Origin: Amyloporia xantha
Lineage: Eukaryota; Basidiomycota; Agaricomycetes; Polyporales; Adustoporiaceae
Assembly: GCA_036971615.1 (NCBI GenBank)
Contig: JAYKKR010000001.1
Location: 3,844,001-3,908,000, forward strand
DNA: 64,000 nt
Reading direction: 5' to 3'
A model generated the notes under the pieces. It was given only the letters and a program-made list of their open reading frames with translations. It was not told the DNA's origin and searched no databases. Both the position numbers and the translations under genes were made by a program. Every line of letters begins with the position of its first letter. Within the stretch, counting starts at the first letter, position 1. Positions 1 to 14,338 of this stretch are shown here, piece by piece.

Positions 1-2005
<2,005 letters not shown>

Positions 2006-5000
2006 CTAAGATGTGTACCGTTCTAGGAGCTGTGAGTACGTTTCTGATATCTTTTGCGAAATGTTACAGTAAGCTCTCAGAACAGATATTGAAGATATCG
2101 TTGACAAACCCTTTCGGCCCGACTAGCCCCATCCGGGAGGAAGCGGCAGAATGCAGTGGACGCTTCAAACCAGCGCTTTGCTTCATCCAACAATGACGCA
2201 CTGGTTCAATATATTTAGTAAAAGCACCGCCGACAATGGTGAGAGATGCCACGGACTGTAGGCATTCGATACCGGTGTTATAAGAGGTGCCAAGTAACCA
2301 CTGCCTTTCATCTAATGGGTAACCCTAATAGAAAATATACAAAATCAGCTTCGAGGTGTGGGAATCACAAGATACGAAATACTTCGGATTCGTATCCAGC
2401 TTCGGCGGGGTGGCTTTCGAGAACGTGGATAGCCTGCTCAACGTAACCAATAGCCTTTCCTCTGTCCGCGGCGGCGTTTCGAGACAGAAGCATAGAACAA
2501 ATGGCACGCAGCCATCTAGAGAATTTATCGATCGACAGCGAGCTGCGATCAAGACTAGCATGTAGGATAGCCTAGAACGAGCGGTGCCATTCGTGATTTC
2601 CCGTGGTAAGTAAGAATACGTTGACACATACCTCAAGCGCTGTGAAAAGGACTATGCAACAAAACGAGTGGGAACATCAAGACAAAGGGGAAATTATCGG
2701 GGCTCACCATCCACCGGGCAGTCTCTGTCAACCCACTGATCCCAGACTCATCAGCTTCTCCAGTCTGCTGAAGCATATTACCCATACATACCAGGATGTC
2801 TGTTATAGCTTCGAGAGTATCGACGATCAGCGCGTTCGAATTGACCACTTCCTGTAACAACCTCTAGACGCATGCAATGCAAATTTCACGAAAAGCACTC
2901 ACCTCGACAACCCTGAGTAGTTCTTCCCATTCTTTCGACTGACATAATATCTCTGCCTCGAATACTCGAAGAACGTGAAGGAATGACTCCGCGCGGGAAA
3001 TCTCCTCATCGCCGAGAATATTGCCTGCGTCCACAATGGCGCGGATGCGTTTCTTGCTAGACTTAATATCTTCCCACAAGATTTTTAAACGCGCCGCCTG
3101 AGATTTCCACGTAAGTACTTCATTCAGTTGCAACACCAGGCAGTTGTGCGGCCATGCTACCTGTTCAGATCCATCTGTTGCTTGTCTTCGGATGGCAAAT
3201 ACTTCAAATTAGCTAAGGTCAGACATGGGACTGTTGTAGTGCTCTTCTGGGACTAGCTTAGCTTACCTCTTCCTGCAATTGCCGCAAAAGACGCCTTGAT
3301 AATGTGGATATGAGTGTCCACATCAACATTGATCAACCCGGTATCATTATAGACCTCCAGCAGCTAAGGTAGCACGGCAGTCAATTCTAGCGAGCTTTAC
3401 GATAGACCACAACCATACCTGTCTTGCGATATCAAACAGTTCGGCAACACTTTCCTCCGAGTTAGGCCATTCGGAACAGCCCTGGATGGCACAGTTATAT
3501 GCGCTGCGCCACAGCCATGAGATATCCTTCGAGAACTTCGTGACACTCTGTCGCGCGTCTAAACTAGTAAGTAACATCCTTGCTATCCGGGTTTGGATGA
3601 GTGCATGTGACTTCAACGACAAAGGAAAGCAGCCATACCGGAATTAAAGTGTCCAATCAACACCAGAATCAGAGACATCCTAATCACAGATTGTATCAAG
3701 AAACGATGATCAATAAGGACACCACGGCGGACATACTGATCTGAACCAGGCTCTGCCATGAGTTTGAGTACGAGCCTAATGATGCACCGAATCAAGGTGA
3801 CGACTTCCAAATCGATGTCTTTGCCATCAGCAGCCTTCACCACCGTATCTAACAGCGCTTCCAAGACCGAGAGCAGTAAGCTCTTCATGTCTGACTCATT
3901 CGCCAGCCGGGTCGCCAGTAACAGCATCTTCTGATTGAAGTCGGAAGCGGTCACCAGAGCTTTGACCGCGGAGATCGCTGTACGGAAGTTCCCAGACTTC
4001 AACAAAAAATGCCGGCCAAAGCACCGGACGATCCTACCTTCGTCCTGAAGGCCTATGACATCTCGGTCAGTCCAGAACATGCCCGAGATATTCTATGCGT
4101 AGGTCCGTCCGTACCTTGGCGGACAGCGATCAATAGATTGATGTAGTGTGTAGCCGCTTCATTATTTGGACAGCGATGGATCACAGCGGTCGCTTTGGCA
4201 TAGTCACATTGTTGAATATGACACAAAGCGGCTTTGCGAAAACATTTCGAGTTACTTAAGGTCGCTATTTTCCCGAAGGCTTTGTGCGTGCCGGCTAGAT
4301 ACCATTCGGCAGCTTCTGACCAGTGCCTGGCCTGGTACTGACGATCACCGAATTGCCAAATCAGCTTTTGGGAGGCTTTAGCCACTTGCTCCGTATGAAT
4401 GAAAAGGTGGAGTGGGTCTGACCGTTAGACAGGCTGTGGCTGAGACTCTCGAAAGCTCAAAATGGGCGTCGGTGAGACCTGTGGCCGCTCTTCAGTAAGG
4501 CCTGTAAAAGATCACGATGACCTTGCGCCTCACATGTTAGGATGGCTGTGAGATCGAATATGGCTCTAGCATGGTCAGTATCTTTGGAGCAATGGAAGAT
4601 GAGGGAAAGTAATAGCCGATCAATTTGACCGTGCTGTGAACTGTCCACAGCATCTAAAACCCGCCGGAGACAATGTTGATGAACTGCTGTGACAAGGGCA
4701 CTGACATAATCGAGTTAGTCATCGGGGTTTCCTCGGCGGTATAGAACAAGATTACTGCTCTTGGCCGAAACATCTCATCTCCTGTAAGACGCTATTCGAA
4801 CTCCGCTTCAGTGACTCTCTCGCGGAATCAAACTTCGCGATACATACTCAGTGATGTTACTCTCTGACAAGGCCATGTGATCGATGATTGACTGGAAAGC
4901 TGTCCGGGAGAATCAGCAATGATCTTTTCCGGTAGAGACAGGAGTACCATCAAGTAGCACGGCCGGTGCCGCCTCGCGCTTTTTCAATACAGCTATCCGC

Positions 5001-6653
5001 ATCCATCTTAGTTGTTGATATTCGCCTGTAGTCTGAAACGTAACTAATAAGCCATAGATGACAGATAGATATGGCCGCATGCGGACTTACCTCCTCAGAA
5101 GTATCGATTGATGATATCAATTCATTAAGAGACGCCTCAGCTCGGACCATGTTCTCTGGAACCTCCGAAGATGAAAGAAAATATGCTCGGGCTGAAAAAA
5201 GACCAATTAAAGTTCCCAATTACATATTTGAGAGATTATAGACGTTGGTATGAAAACTGACCTAGACTTCTTAAAATAGATCTCTGTCATAGTTGAGCTG
5301 TTAAATGAAGCTAGTGGGAGAAAGCAGTGCACAGACTTTCAGGTTCTTCTCGCGTTGAATGCCATTTTCCTCCACATGCTCCACAATAGAAAAGGCTTTC
5401 TGCAGCCATTTTAAAGAGTCACGGGCACGATGACCACGCGTCGTAGAATCACTGCTTTGAGAACAAGGCCTCAACAATGATTTGCCTATCTCCAGTAGTT
5501 TAGCGGCTAACAGCTCTTGCTAGATTCATAATTAGTAAACGAAATAGGATGGAACACGGGACCCACGTCGCGTGGAGGTAAAAGGGAGAGGTGCTCGTTC
5601 TCTGCAGAAATATGTCAGTCTCACGTATAGCAGCGTGGGCCACTCTGACCAATTATTTTCTGCGACATAAATTCAGCTATGCCATGATTGCCTTCTCTCC
5701 ACGCCTGAAAGATCGAAACCGATACCATAAGGCTTGAAATGGATGATGAATGCCGCAGTACTCGCCGCTTCCATTCTACTTGAAAAGTACACCACAATGG
5801 CATGTGCCCGTGCTTGCGTGTAAATTTTCTCCGGGTCTTCTGCCTTCCTTAGCACTTCTTCGTACTGCAAAAAGTTAGCGTGTGTTCGGGCTGGCTCACA
5901 GAGAAGATAACCTTGGCTGCACTTGTAAGGATACTTCCTGCAAGGTCATTGCTGCCGGTCGCTGGAGCCAAACCATAAATTACGATACCAAATTGGTTCG
6001 CAATAGCCCATCCGGCGATCATACCTGAGAGGCTAGCGCCAGCTTTACTGGCGAGCTGCAGTACGCGGATGAGAGCTGGCTTGCCATATGAGTACGCGAC
6101 AGATTTGATAAACGGGAACTCACTCTCAATGCCTGGTTTTTGCGGCAAACCCGCTTCGACGAGACGGAAGCCCGCCAACCTCACTAAATGCGCCCGAATT
6201 TAGTCATTTGAAATGTCAAGGGCAAAACCGCAGGCCAACTCACATGCCGCAGTTATAGCTTGACTAGCATCGTCACTCGCTTCTCGTATGCGGGAGGAAG
6301 TGTTCCATAGATTGACTCCTGTGGCCGTTTAGGATGGCGTCGGCAGATAATACGACTGTTTATGCATACCCTCACGGTCCAATGTATCGGCAAGATGGAC
6401 CCAATATTTGGTCGAGCGTGGGCGCTGCTTTGTGAAGGATTCCGCAAGGGAGCCTAACTCATGGAGTTCGGCGCATATAGAGGTCGGGGCCTTGCGCTTG
6501 CTATCATTAATCTTCGATTTTATGCTGATCAGCAGGGCTGGAGCGTGGCGAAATGAATACTTTCTGTGTAAGCAAAGCTCTCCCCTGCGCACCTTCAATG
6601 ACCTGAAATAGCTCTGTTGAATTAGAGGAGAATTTGTTCTTGCTTGCCGACAT
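2006..6653 (-). CDS. SPO22: SPO22/ZIP4-like meiosis protein (TPR repeats)
   Basis: Scaffold of meiotic crossover formation and synapsis in the nucleus (ZMM group; TEX11/ZIP4 relatives). The start at 6651-6653 gives MSASKNKFSSNS. The next exon holds LAESFTKQRPRSTKYWVHLA, typical of the family N-terminus. The central block at 4053-4385 (WSEAAEWYLAGTHKAF, then KCFRKAALCHIQQCDYAKA) is the best-conserved TPR stretch. The C-terminal exons give RWLRAICSMLLSRN, YPLDERQWLLGTSYNTGIE and LDEAKRWFEASTAFCRF. The last exon (2006-2050) encodes ISETYSQLLERYTS and is reached by a 59-nt intron (2051-2109). The gene has many short introns, so inner exon edges are approximate. Its promoter is shared with the small gene starting at 6831. 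Confidence 0.85.
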
Positions 6654-6745
6654 AGCCAGAACGTTACATAGCATCCGAAAGAGTGAAGAAACGGCATTCT
6701 TCGCGTAGACGGCTAGTGTGACTTTCGCGTGACGGATTTGTGACG

Positions 6746-6755
6746 AGACGCGTCT
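6746..6755. promoter_or_regulatory. MluI cell-cycle-box-like palindrome (AGACGCGTCT)
   Basis: A perfect 10-bp palindrome with core ACGCGT lies in the 177-bp gap between the divergent starts of SPO22 (6653) and the small gene (6831). ACGCGT is the core site of the fungal MBF factor (Mbp1/Swi6), which controls G1/S and some meiotic genes. The link to SPO22 control is inference from position. Confidence 0.35.
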
Positions 6756-6830
6756 GCGCGTTTAGACGCTTCGGGTGCACGACTCAAGCACTGCCTACTT
6801 ATTGACATAAGGGCTTTAGATTCGTTCAAT

Positions 6831-7337
6831 ATGTCTCAAGATATCAGCGAACTAGAGCAGCTTCCAGCAGAAGCTGTGGCACGATGTACGAAGGTATTGT
6901 TCTTCATTCATCCACTGCTCCAAATTTTGTGGAACGCTGATATTAATCACTGTATCAGGAGGCTCGGAAAGACGGCCTATTCGCTGGACTTTCCGCGGGT
7001 CTAGTAGGCGGTGAGTAAATGGCCACCTTCGTTCTTCTGCTTCTGTTGGGCCCTGTCTGTACTATTCCTCAAACCATACCTAGCTATCCTAGGCTCCAAA
7101 GTGTTCCGGTTCAACCGAAACACAACGTTAATTTGTGGCATAGGTGAGTCACCATCTGGTCCATGTGCGGATCTGAGGTCCTAGCGTCGCTGACATCTAT
7201 CCACAGTGACAGGGGCGCTCTCCGGCTATCAATTCACTCAAGCATTCCGGTCCTCTAACCTGGCTCGTTTACGCGCAGAGCAGGCTGAACGCGACCGGCT
7301 GTGGGGGACTCAAGTGGTAGACGAGATGACTCCGTAA
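6831..7337 (+). CDS. Small protein with two glycine-rich hydrophobic segments
   Basis: About 100 residues from four exons: 6831-6893, then exons reading EARKDGLFAGLSAGLVG, AILGSKVFRFNRNTTLICGI and VTGALSGYQFTQAFRSSNLA, ending ...VVDEMTP at 7337. Splice phases agree throughout, with GT-AG ends at each step, so the gene is probably real despite its size. Two glycine/alanine-rich hydrophobic helices (GLFAGLSAGLVGAILG and TLICGIVTGALSGY) are joined by a basic turn, followed by a charged tail. That layout recalls OCIA-domain-like mitochondrial membrane proteins, but I cannot confirm the family. The gene is divergent from SPO22. Confidence 0.7.
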
Positions 7338-8852
7338 GTGATGGGTCAGAAGACTCGCGCACCGGATAGCAATGCTATCGGTTTGAAATACATGTCGTGC
7401 ACTAAGCTGAAAGAGTCGAGACCAACACCACAGCGGATGAATGTACGTACCGCACGTCCGATCCATTCTTCTGCGGGCCACATATGTGCAGTCTGATTAT
7501 GGAACGAGAGGGACGCTTTGGTAGTGACGTGAATGGCCTTCCGCAGTCGGTAAAATCCACCTGTGGTCGCCTTCTAGTTCTGAGTCTATGACAACGATAT
7601 TGCAACTCGGGCGCACATATAGGCCATTGATATCGCCGGGTACGAGAGCCGTAACTTACTAAGTACAAAACAGAGGTATCAGTTCGTCCAGATCTTGTCA
7701 GAAATGACGCAGATTGATGACTGAACTTTTCACGGCCTGACCTGGAACTTTCCGATTAGCTGTTTTATTTCGAATGCTTTCCTGATATGGTTTCGCTTTT
7801 TGTTACTTGTCGATTAGAGAAACACCTACAAATGCTGTTTTGAGTTATCCCCATTACATAAAGCCGTCAGATCGATATCTGATGGTTCCTCATACTGCGC
7901 AAAGGGGCGGAACTTGGAGACAAGACTCTTACATGTGGCGTGACCCTGCTTTCCGCCGTCGGCTGTTCGTCCACCATTCTTAGGCGTTCTAAACTAGTTG
8001 CGACGCCCATGCGTCTCTATGCCAGGTCCAAGCAAGAACCTACGCAACAACATCTCGCCTGAGATCGCTTCCTCTTGGCTCGGACTTGCACAATGATTCT
8101 TGCAACAAGTTTAAGTCGGGCGACGTGCGCGCGCTCACTCCTTCGGTATCGGGGTCAGACAAAGTTTGCATACTGAGCGTAGTAATCCGGGAGAAAGATC
8201 TTTGAACGTTAGTTTCGCCTACTAGGTGGCCTTTGCGTTAGATTTGGCGTGTGTAAGGTGGTCCGTCGACTCCATCCTGCAGGAGCCTCGCCTTCTTACG
8301 AATCGTTACGATTGAACACGGAGCGCAGCCGTAACTGCTTACACGAGTCCCCTTCCGAATCGCTACATGCTTTTGATGACGAAACATCAGTATGCATCAA
8401 TTGCAGGTCCCGGAGGCCGGCCTGTGGTGTAACTCATGGTGCGAGACGGGAGGCCTCTCCTGAAGCACTCTGATTGCTGTCGTGAGTGGACGTCTCACGG
8501 GCCACGTCTCAGGCATCTGGCGCCACTGATACACAGGCGGTTGATTATTAGGGCAGTATACTAGATAGGACTAGGACGAGCTTATCCAACGAAGAACAAA
8601 GCGTGTCTATGTAAGATGCAATTGAAGAACTGTCCAAAGTGTCCGAATGCGGGGGTATGATGAACTGACAGAGAATGCAAAATGCTGAGATGATAACAAT
8701 GCACGATGGAAGACCATGGAAACAGGATAACTCAATGAACAATATGATACGTTTTATACTCGTGATGCGAAAGGATACAATATGTGATGATTGAACTGTA
8801 AAATGTGATGGGTGCGCTAATTATGGGACGTGATGTACGAGAACGGCACGCA
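7338..8852. other. Convergent intergenic region, no gene seen
   Basis: 1.5 kb between the 3' ends of the small gene and the cyclin gene. Only scattered short open frames are present, without conserved motifs. Nothing else recognisable was seen. Confidence 0.55.
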
Positions 8853-10929
8853 TTATAGACGACGGCCCCGTGCTTCGTAACTTTGTGAGAACGAGGCCGG
8901 CACAGATGTAGAATAGAACTGGAACCCTGGTGGTCCAGCGTTTGCGAAAGGCGCGGATGGGACAGATTCAGAGATAATCCGGTGACAGTCGGCACGTCCA
9001 TCAGTTTGGCGGAGGTAAGCCCCCGGGTTCTCGCGCGGCCACTCTCGAGATAGCTCTGAGAACGGAGGCAAGACCGGAGCCCGGGGAATGCGCACTTGCA
9101 TGTCGTATGGACTTGCCGAGGCGGACTGGACGACCATGGGAACAATCGGTCTGATCTCGGGGACGGACTGGCTGCTGGGTTGTGGCTGATGGCACCGCAG
9201 CCGGCCTTTGCGTGAATTATTACTGTCTGCCGGAGAACAAGTGAGGGCGTAAAAGTAGAGGTTCTGATAGGAAATGCGCTGCGTTAGTCTCGTGACTACA
9301 ATGAAAGATCGCAATCCTTACCTGAGGGACGGCATATGACCCCCTGTCATCGATACGATAAGCGGACGCCAGCGTTTGCGGTACTTGGTTTTGGCCAACT
9401 GTCGACGCCCAAGGAGCACCGTTAGCATCAATGGGTGATGCACCCAGTGACAACTTGGAGAAGGATTGCAACGACTCCATAGGCGACGCAGAGCTCTCGC
9501 TCGAATGCCCGCTCGAATACTCCAATTCCGGGATTTGCAACGTAAGACCCGTGTGGCGTCTTGCAGACGGTACGCCGGAGGGAGAGGCCATATCGGGGCA
9601 GAACGCATCTGAAGCGGTCCGCTTCGAGCCGGAAGGTAATGAGGTGTGATACTGGACATTGCGAGGCGAAGTATAGTGGTCCAGCTGTGGATGGTGCATG
9701 GCTGCAATATCTGAAATACAGCGACGCGGTGATGATGACCGCGCACGGTGAGCGGTGGAAGATGACCTGACAGGATGCGCCGAAGAATGTTTCGGTAGAT
9801 GACCTCTGTGCAGTGAGCGCGTAGGCCGCCACGAACGCCGCCAGTGCTGGAGCTCACGCTCTTTTGCCATGACGAGCCCTTGCAGTAGATTCAGCCAAGA
9901 ATCATACGTAGACTTGTCCACATATAAACCAAAGTCAATTCCGAGCAGGAATTCTTTCTCCATCTTGTTGACTTCGGTAAGATCAATACCCGACACTTCG
10001 GACCACGTTTTGTTCGTGTACGTATTGCTACGAGATAAAGCATTAGTGGACATGAACAGGCAAATGAACGAAAACGCGCTTACTCATCGACGAACTTGTT
10101 AGCCATCATCAACGCCGCGATGGCCACTCGGTATTCACTTCCGGCCTGTCCTGACGTGAACCGATTGCGCGCCTTCATACGGTAGATATAATGTAGAGAA
10201 AGGACGATGACGGATTCACTGACTTGCGTAGTTTCAAGTACTTTCTGCATGAAACGTACAAATGCCGGCGACACTGAGAACTGGAGAGACGCGGTGGATG
10301 AATTACTAGAAGGGGATATATGCTGCTCGTTCTTGGGAAGCTATACGATTCCTTTTTGACGGAGAGGAAGACTGAGAAAGACTCGAGAACCACAAGTAAC
10401 AAATCATCTCGCAAGTCTTCTCGGCGAGGTATTGCGATGACCGAGGTTCAGAGTCAGCGAACCAGTCCAAACGAATTTGTGGGGACGTATGTGACTGTTC
10501 GAAGACCGGGTCTTCAGGTAATGAATTACGCGATACTACATGTGATGCCGGGATGGGAGGCAACTTGACGGAAGTAGCAGCATAGTTGTGCCATTCGCGA
10601 GAGTCATTATCTGCGTCTGGAGGTGTAACTGCTACGCTTAGGCCAATGTATGTGGCACGGGGGTATGGACGCGACTTACGTGGAGAAACACGCGTCTGAG
10701 GGTGGTCAAAGTGGGTGATTGGAGGTAGGACAGTCCTGAGCTGAGGCTGAGGCTGTAAGACGCGTCGGGAGGGCAGGGTGGAGAGGGGCGGCGTCAGAGG
10801 TGGCTCGGGCTTGGGCGGACGCCACGAGGACCATGTATGCAGTAACTCGATCGGAAGAGGAGGTAAGGGAGCGTCCATGGGATATGAATGAGGAGAGTGA
10901 GGGAGAGACGGAGGAGTGTAAAGGGCCAT
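8853..10929 (-). CDS. PHO80/PCL-like cyclin
   Basis: Regulatory cyclin expected to bind a Pho85-type CDK. The N-terminal ~190 residues are proline-rich and low-complexity. The cyclin box begins at YLAEKTCEMICYLWF and continues VRFMQKVLETTQVSESVIVL, SLHYIYRMKARNRF, YRVAIAALMMANKFVDD, NTYTNKTWSEVSGIDL and MEKEFLLGIDFGLYVDK, the hallmark block of this family. A clean intron splits VD|DN near 10027-10087, and another joins ...SYAVPQ to NLYFYALTCSP near 9255-9320. The long Ser/Pro-rich tail ends at 8853. The join between the N-terminal frame and the cyclin-box frame near 10300-10400 has no convincing splice pair. Either a weak GTTCTC donor is used or one base is surplus in the G run at 10312-10315. 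Confidence 0.85.
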
Positions 10930-13900
10930 GCCAGCGGGCTGTTCGAATAAGAGGAGGAGAGAGCGAAGGAAAGTGAAATGAACGAGGAGGAGGTGGCATA
11001 TTTTGAAGGAGTTGTAAGATCAAGCCATGGGCTCGGTAGGGGTAAGGCTGAAAATATCCGAAAAAAGACAAACAGGGGAAGCTCGTTTGTCGCCAACGCG
11101 AATTCCGTTGGCCATTATTCCGTCGTCGACGTCCTCCGTCAATCTGCGCCCATCCAGATCCGACCCCGCCCTGCCTAATTCTTCTCCGCCGCCCGTACCC
11201 TCGATTTTCCTCTCTTTTTTCTTTTCTTTTCATTCTCCGTCCGCTCAGCCGCTCGGCATCTCCACCCAGGGGATTCCCCATAGCCTTGCCTCCGTCGCAC
11301 GGTCCATTCATGGCAGGCAGTAGACCATGTGACGGCCATACAAGGCAGGTTTCCTCCGTCCCAGTCCTGCAACCGCCCTGCCCTGAAGCCGACACGCGAG
11401 ATTGGGTTCTGGCTGAAATCTCAAAGGTAAAATCCGGCGTGGATCAGGCGCAGATCTCGGAGTCGTTCAACGGTCCAAGTGCTCCTTTGCCTCCTATCAA
11501 TATTCGCTTACACCTCAATTGCTGTTCTTGATCCCTTTCATAAGTGGATCCATTCCAGTGGTTTCTACCCCCGGCCTACGTGTCAGTCCATCTGCCGTAC
11601 TGCCCAAGTACAGATATACGCCTGCTGCCAGTCGCCCTGTGTATCATAATCATAGTATCCCCTATTTACTTGTGGCGCCGCTCCAGAATTGCAAAGATAA
11701 TTTTCTCTGCTAAATTATCCATCCAGTCCGCCCCTTCACATTTCGCAGCAGTTTTCGAAGCCGGTGTCAAACAGATACCGGGTATGAGGTTTATTCTCAC
11801 TTGTCATTTCCATATACGTCTGTGGCCTTACCCAATCTTTCCATTTCCACTCGGGCTAGACCGACTCGGTCTTGCTCCGTATACTTTTCTCATATCAATA
11901 CCGAATCGCCATGGTTCAGACGCGTTCTGGAGCCTTCCGCTGTGATCATCACCTTTGAAACCAAGTATCTTGTTCAATCGTATGCGTCTGGCGGCGTTCA
12001 CCACCTCCCTAGATATCCCCTCTCCATCTATCACCCCACAATCACCGTGTTCCATTGTAAGTGATTATGGAATACGCGGTTTCATTTGAAACCACTGCTA
12101 AGCACAAGCGGCCGGCGCCGAGGGTCAATAGTCGTCTACGACGGCTCCTGATTTGATGTATATACACAGAGAACTGTGATCGTGCCATATCTGAATTGCA
12201 ATGTCGTTACTCCTACAGGGATTCAGGGTTGATAAAACAACTGCTACGCCGTGACTCAGAACGCTAGCTGATATTTGATGCTCTGAAAACGATTCGGCCT
12301 GCAGGCAGCGCATCACACGTAACGCCGTACCTTCGCATAGCTCCTTCTCGGACAAAGTGAACTTTCCTAAGTTCTGATCGGGCCATGAGTCCGGTACACA
12401 CGTTGCGCTGTCAGTGGACCATTGTTAGACCTAGTGCTGCGCTAAGGGTCAATTCGCGCAACACGTCCTAGTACTGCACCATCCGGATATCCTCATTGCG
12501 GTCGGGAGGTGGCCCCTGAAACCATACTAGTACTATAGATACAACAGCGGGTGCATTAGTGGCATCCGATGCCCGTCTCCGGCCTCGAACGCGCGCATGC
12601 GCAAAAATGCAGTCGTGTGTCCCGCAGCTGCGACATCTGCTAAGTGCTTTCGCAGTGCCACCGTTCACTCACGTGTGAACAGACAGTGCGATCTCCGAGG
12701 TTGTTGCCGGTCCTGGGATGGCCTGTCATAAACAGACGCGCTGCCTATACATCGCCCACGGATCCGCATTCGGAAAGCGCCTACCTGTGCCATGATGGCA
12801 GAGCGGTCGTCACGTCCTTATTGCGGTGAGATGTCTATTGTACTGTGCTCCCTTCACCCATGCAGGCCTATACCGGATTAAAACACTGGGCTAGCCGATT
12901 TGATTCATCTGACGCACCTCGCCCCACCAAATCCGCTTGTTGCATCTCGTGCTATGCCCGCTAGGGCGACAAATATAAGGAGAACCCCACTGCGACATGT
13001 GTTCACAGCGGTGGAAGCAGACATCCGACTGCCTCATCACGAGTGGACCTGACGGGCGCTCCGAGTTTAGCAAGTATATGGGATGAGATAAAAAATCACA
13101 TATGCGCAGGCCGGACGATCCGTAGAATGAGTAGCAACGGGACGCCTCCGCGAACAGGATGCTAACTTGCACGCGGACCTCATCCGGTGATTGTCAATAC
13201 ACAGCAGATTTCGCTGTCTATGCGAAGCGGCCACGCAAGGCACGGTTGGTGTCCAGATATCCGCCTGTCCATCGCATTCCCACATTTATCAGTTGTCTTC
13301 ACAGTGGGAAGTGTACATAAGTAGATCAAATAAATAAATAAATTGTATAGAGCTTACCTGTACGTGATCCCATCGGGCTGTTTATGGCGGCTTCGGAGAC
13401 GGAAAGGTGAGATCATCAAATTCCTCCTGGGATTGGACAGATAGAGGATAAAACATGATCAAAAGGAGCAAACACACCGGTGTTACGTCACCGAAAGAGA
13501 AGCCACGTTCAGGTCTGCACCAGCGGCATGTAGATCGCCAGCTAGCATCTGGCCACCAATGAACGGTGGAATGTAAAGTTGCTGCTGACAATCGCAGTTC
13601 GGAGACACGGCAACAGGGGTTGAGAATCAGTAAGGGCCAGACAGCTGGTTCCGGGACTCGGAAGCGTGGATGGTTTCCTCCGATGGACTATGAAAAAGCC
13701 GTTATTGACTTAGACTCTGGCCACAGCATCTGGCAACCGTATTGAGGTTCGCACTCTATAGATCAGACACGAGAGAATTACTAGCAAGACGTTACATCGC
13801 ACCTGTATATGGATAGACCCATATGGTAGCCTTGTGGGTATTCGGAAGCCCACACGCGTGGTTAGTTCGACTCCATTACGGAGAGCTTCAGCTGGAGAGC

Positions 13901-14338
13901 ATGGACTTCTAGATCTCATCCGGGAACAGCTCGACGTGTCGTGCGGCACTCTGTCTGGCAGCATGCAGTGTTCACAGGCGCGCGGACGTACCCATCGTGT
14001 CCTGTGGTGATACATGGATATTGAATACCCAGTTCCAGAGTTACCGTTCGCTTTGAGGACAAAACGCGTTTAGCAGGCCCGAGTGAGGCGAACACGCAGA
14101 GTCACAGTGACGGTGTGACACGTGTCACACCAGAGCTCACCGTCGCTGCTCACCGTCGTCGTCGTTCTGTTACTGTACCAGTCGCCGCCTGTGCTCAGCT
14201 CACTCTCTCGTTATCCTGGTTGATTTGGCCGATCTCCTGTCGCTTCTTTCCGTGCCGCCTTGAGAAACATACTGCAGATTGCTGCACGGCGGTCTTTCTC
14301 GGGTTAAGGCTCCTCCATCGTCTTTCGCTTCTTACGCC
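10930..14338. other. Long divergent intergenic region
   Basis: 3.4 kb between the starts of the cyclin gene (-) and CHS7 (+), much longer than other gaps between genes here. 11160-11260 is pyrimidine-rich. About 11300-14100 has many short open frames on both strands but no family motif or coherent exon chain. It may hold long upstream control regions, a non-coding transcript or a gene too divergent to recognise. Confidence 0.5.

Noticed and set aside
11544..11945. 133-codon open frame with hydrophobic stretches
   Set aside because: Irregular composition, no recognisable helix pattern or family, and no linked exons; probably chance in pyrimidine-rich DNA.
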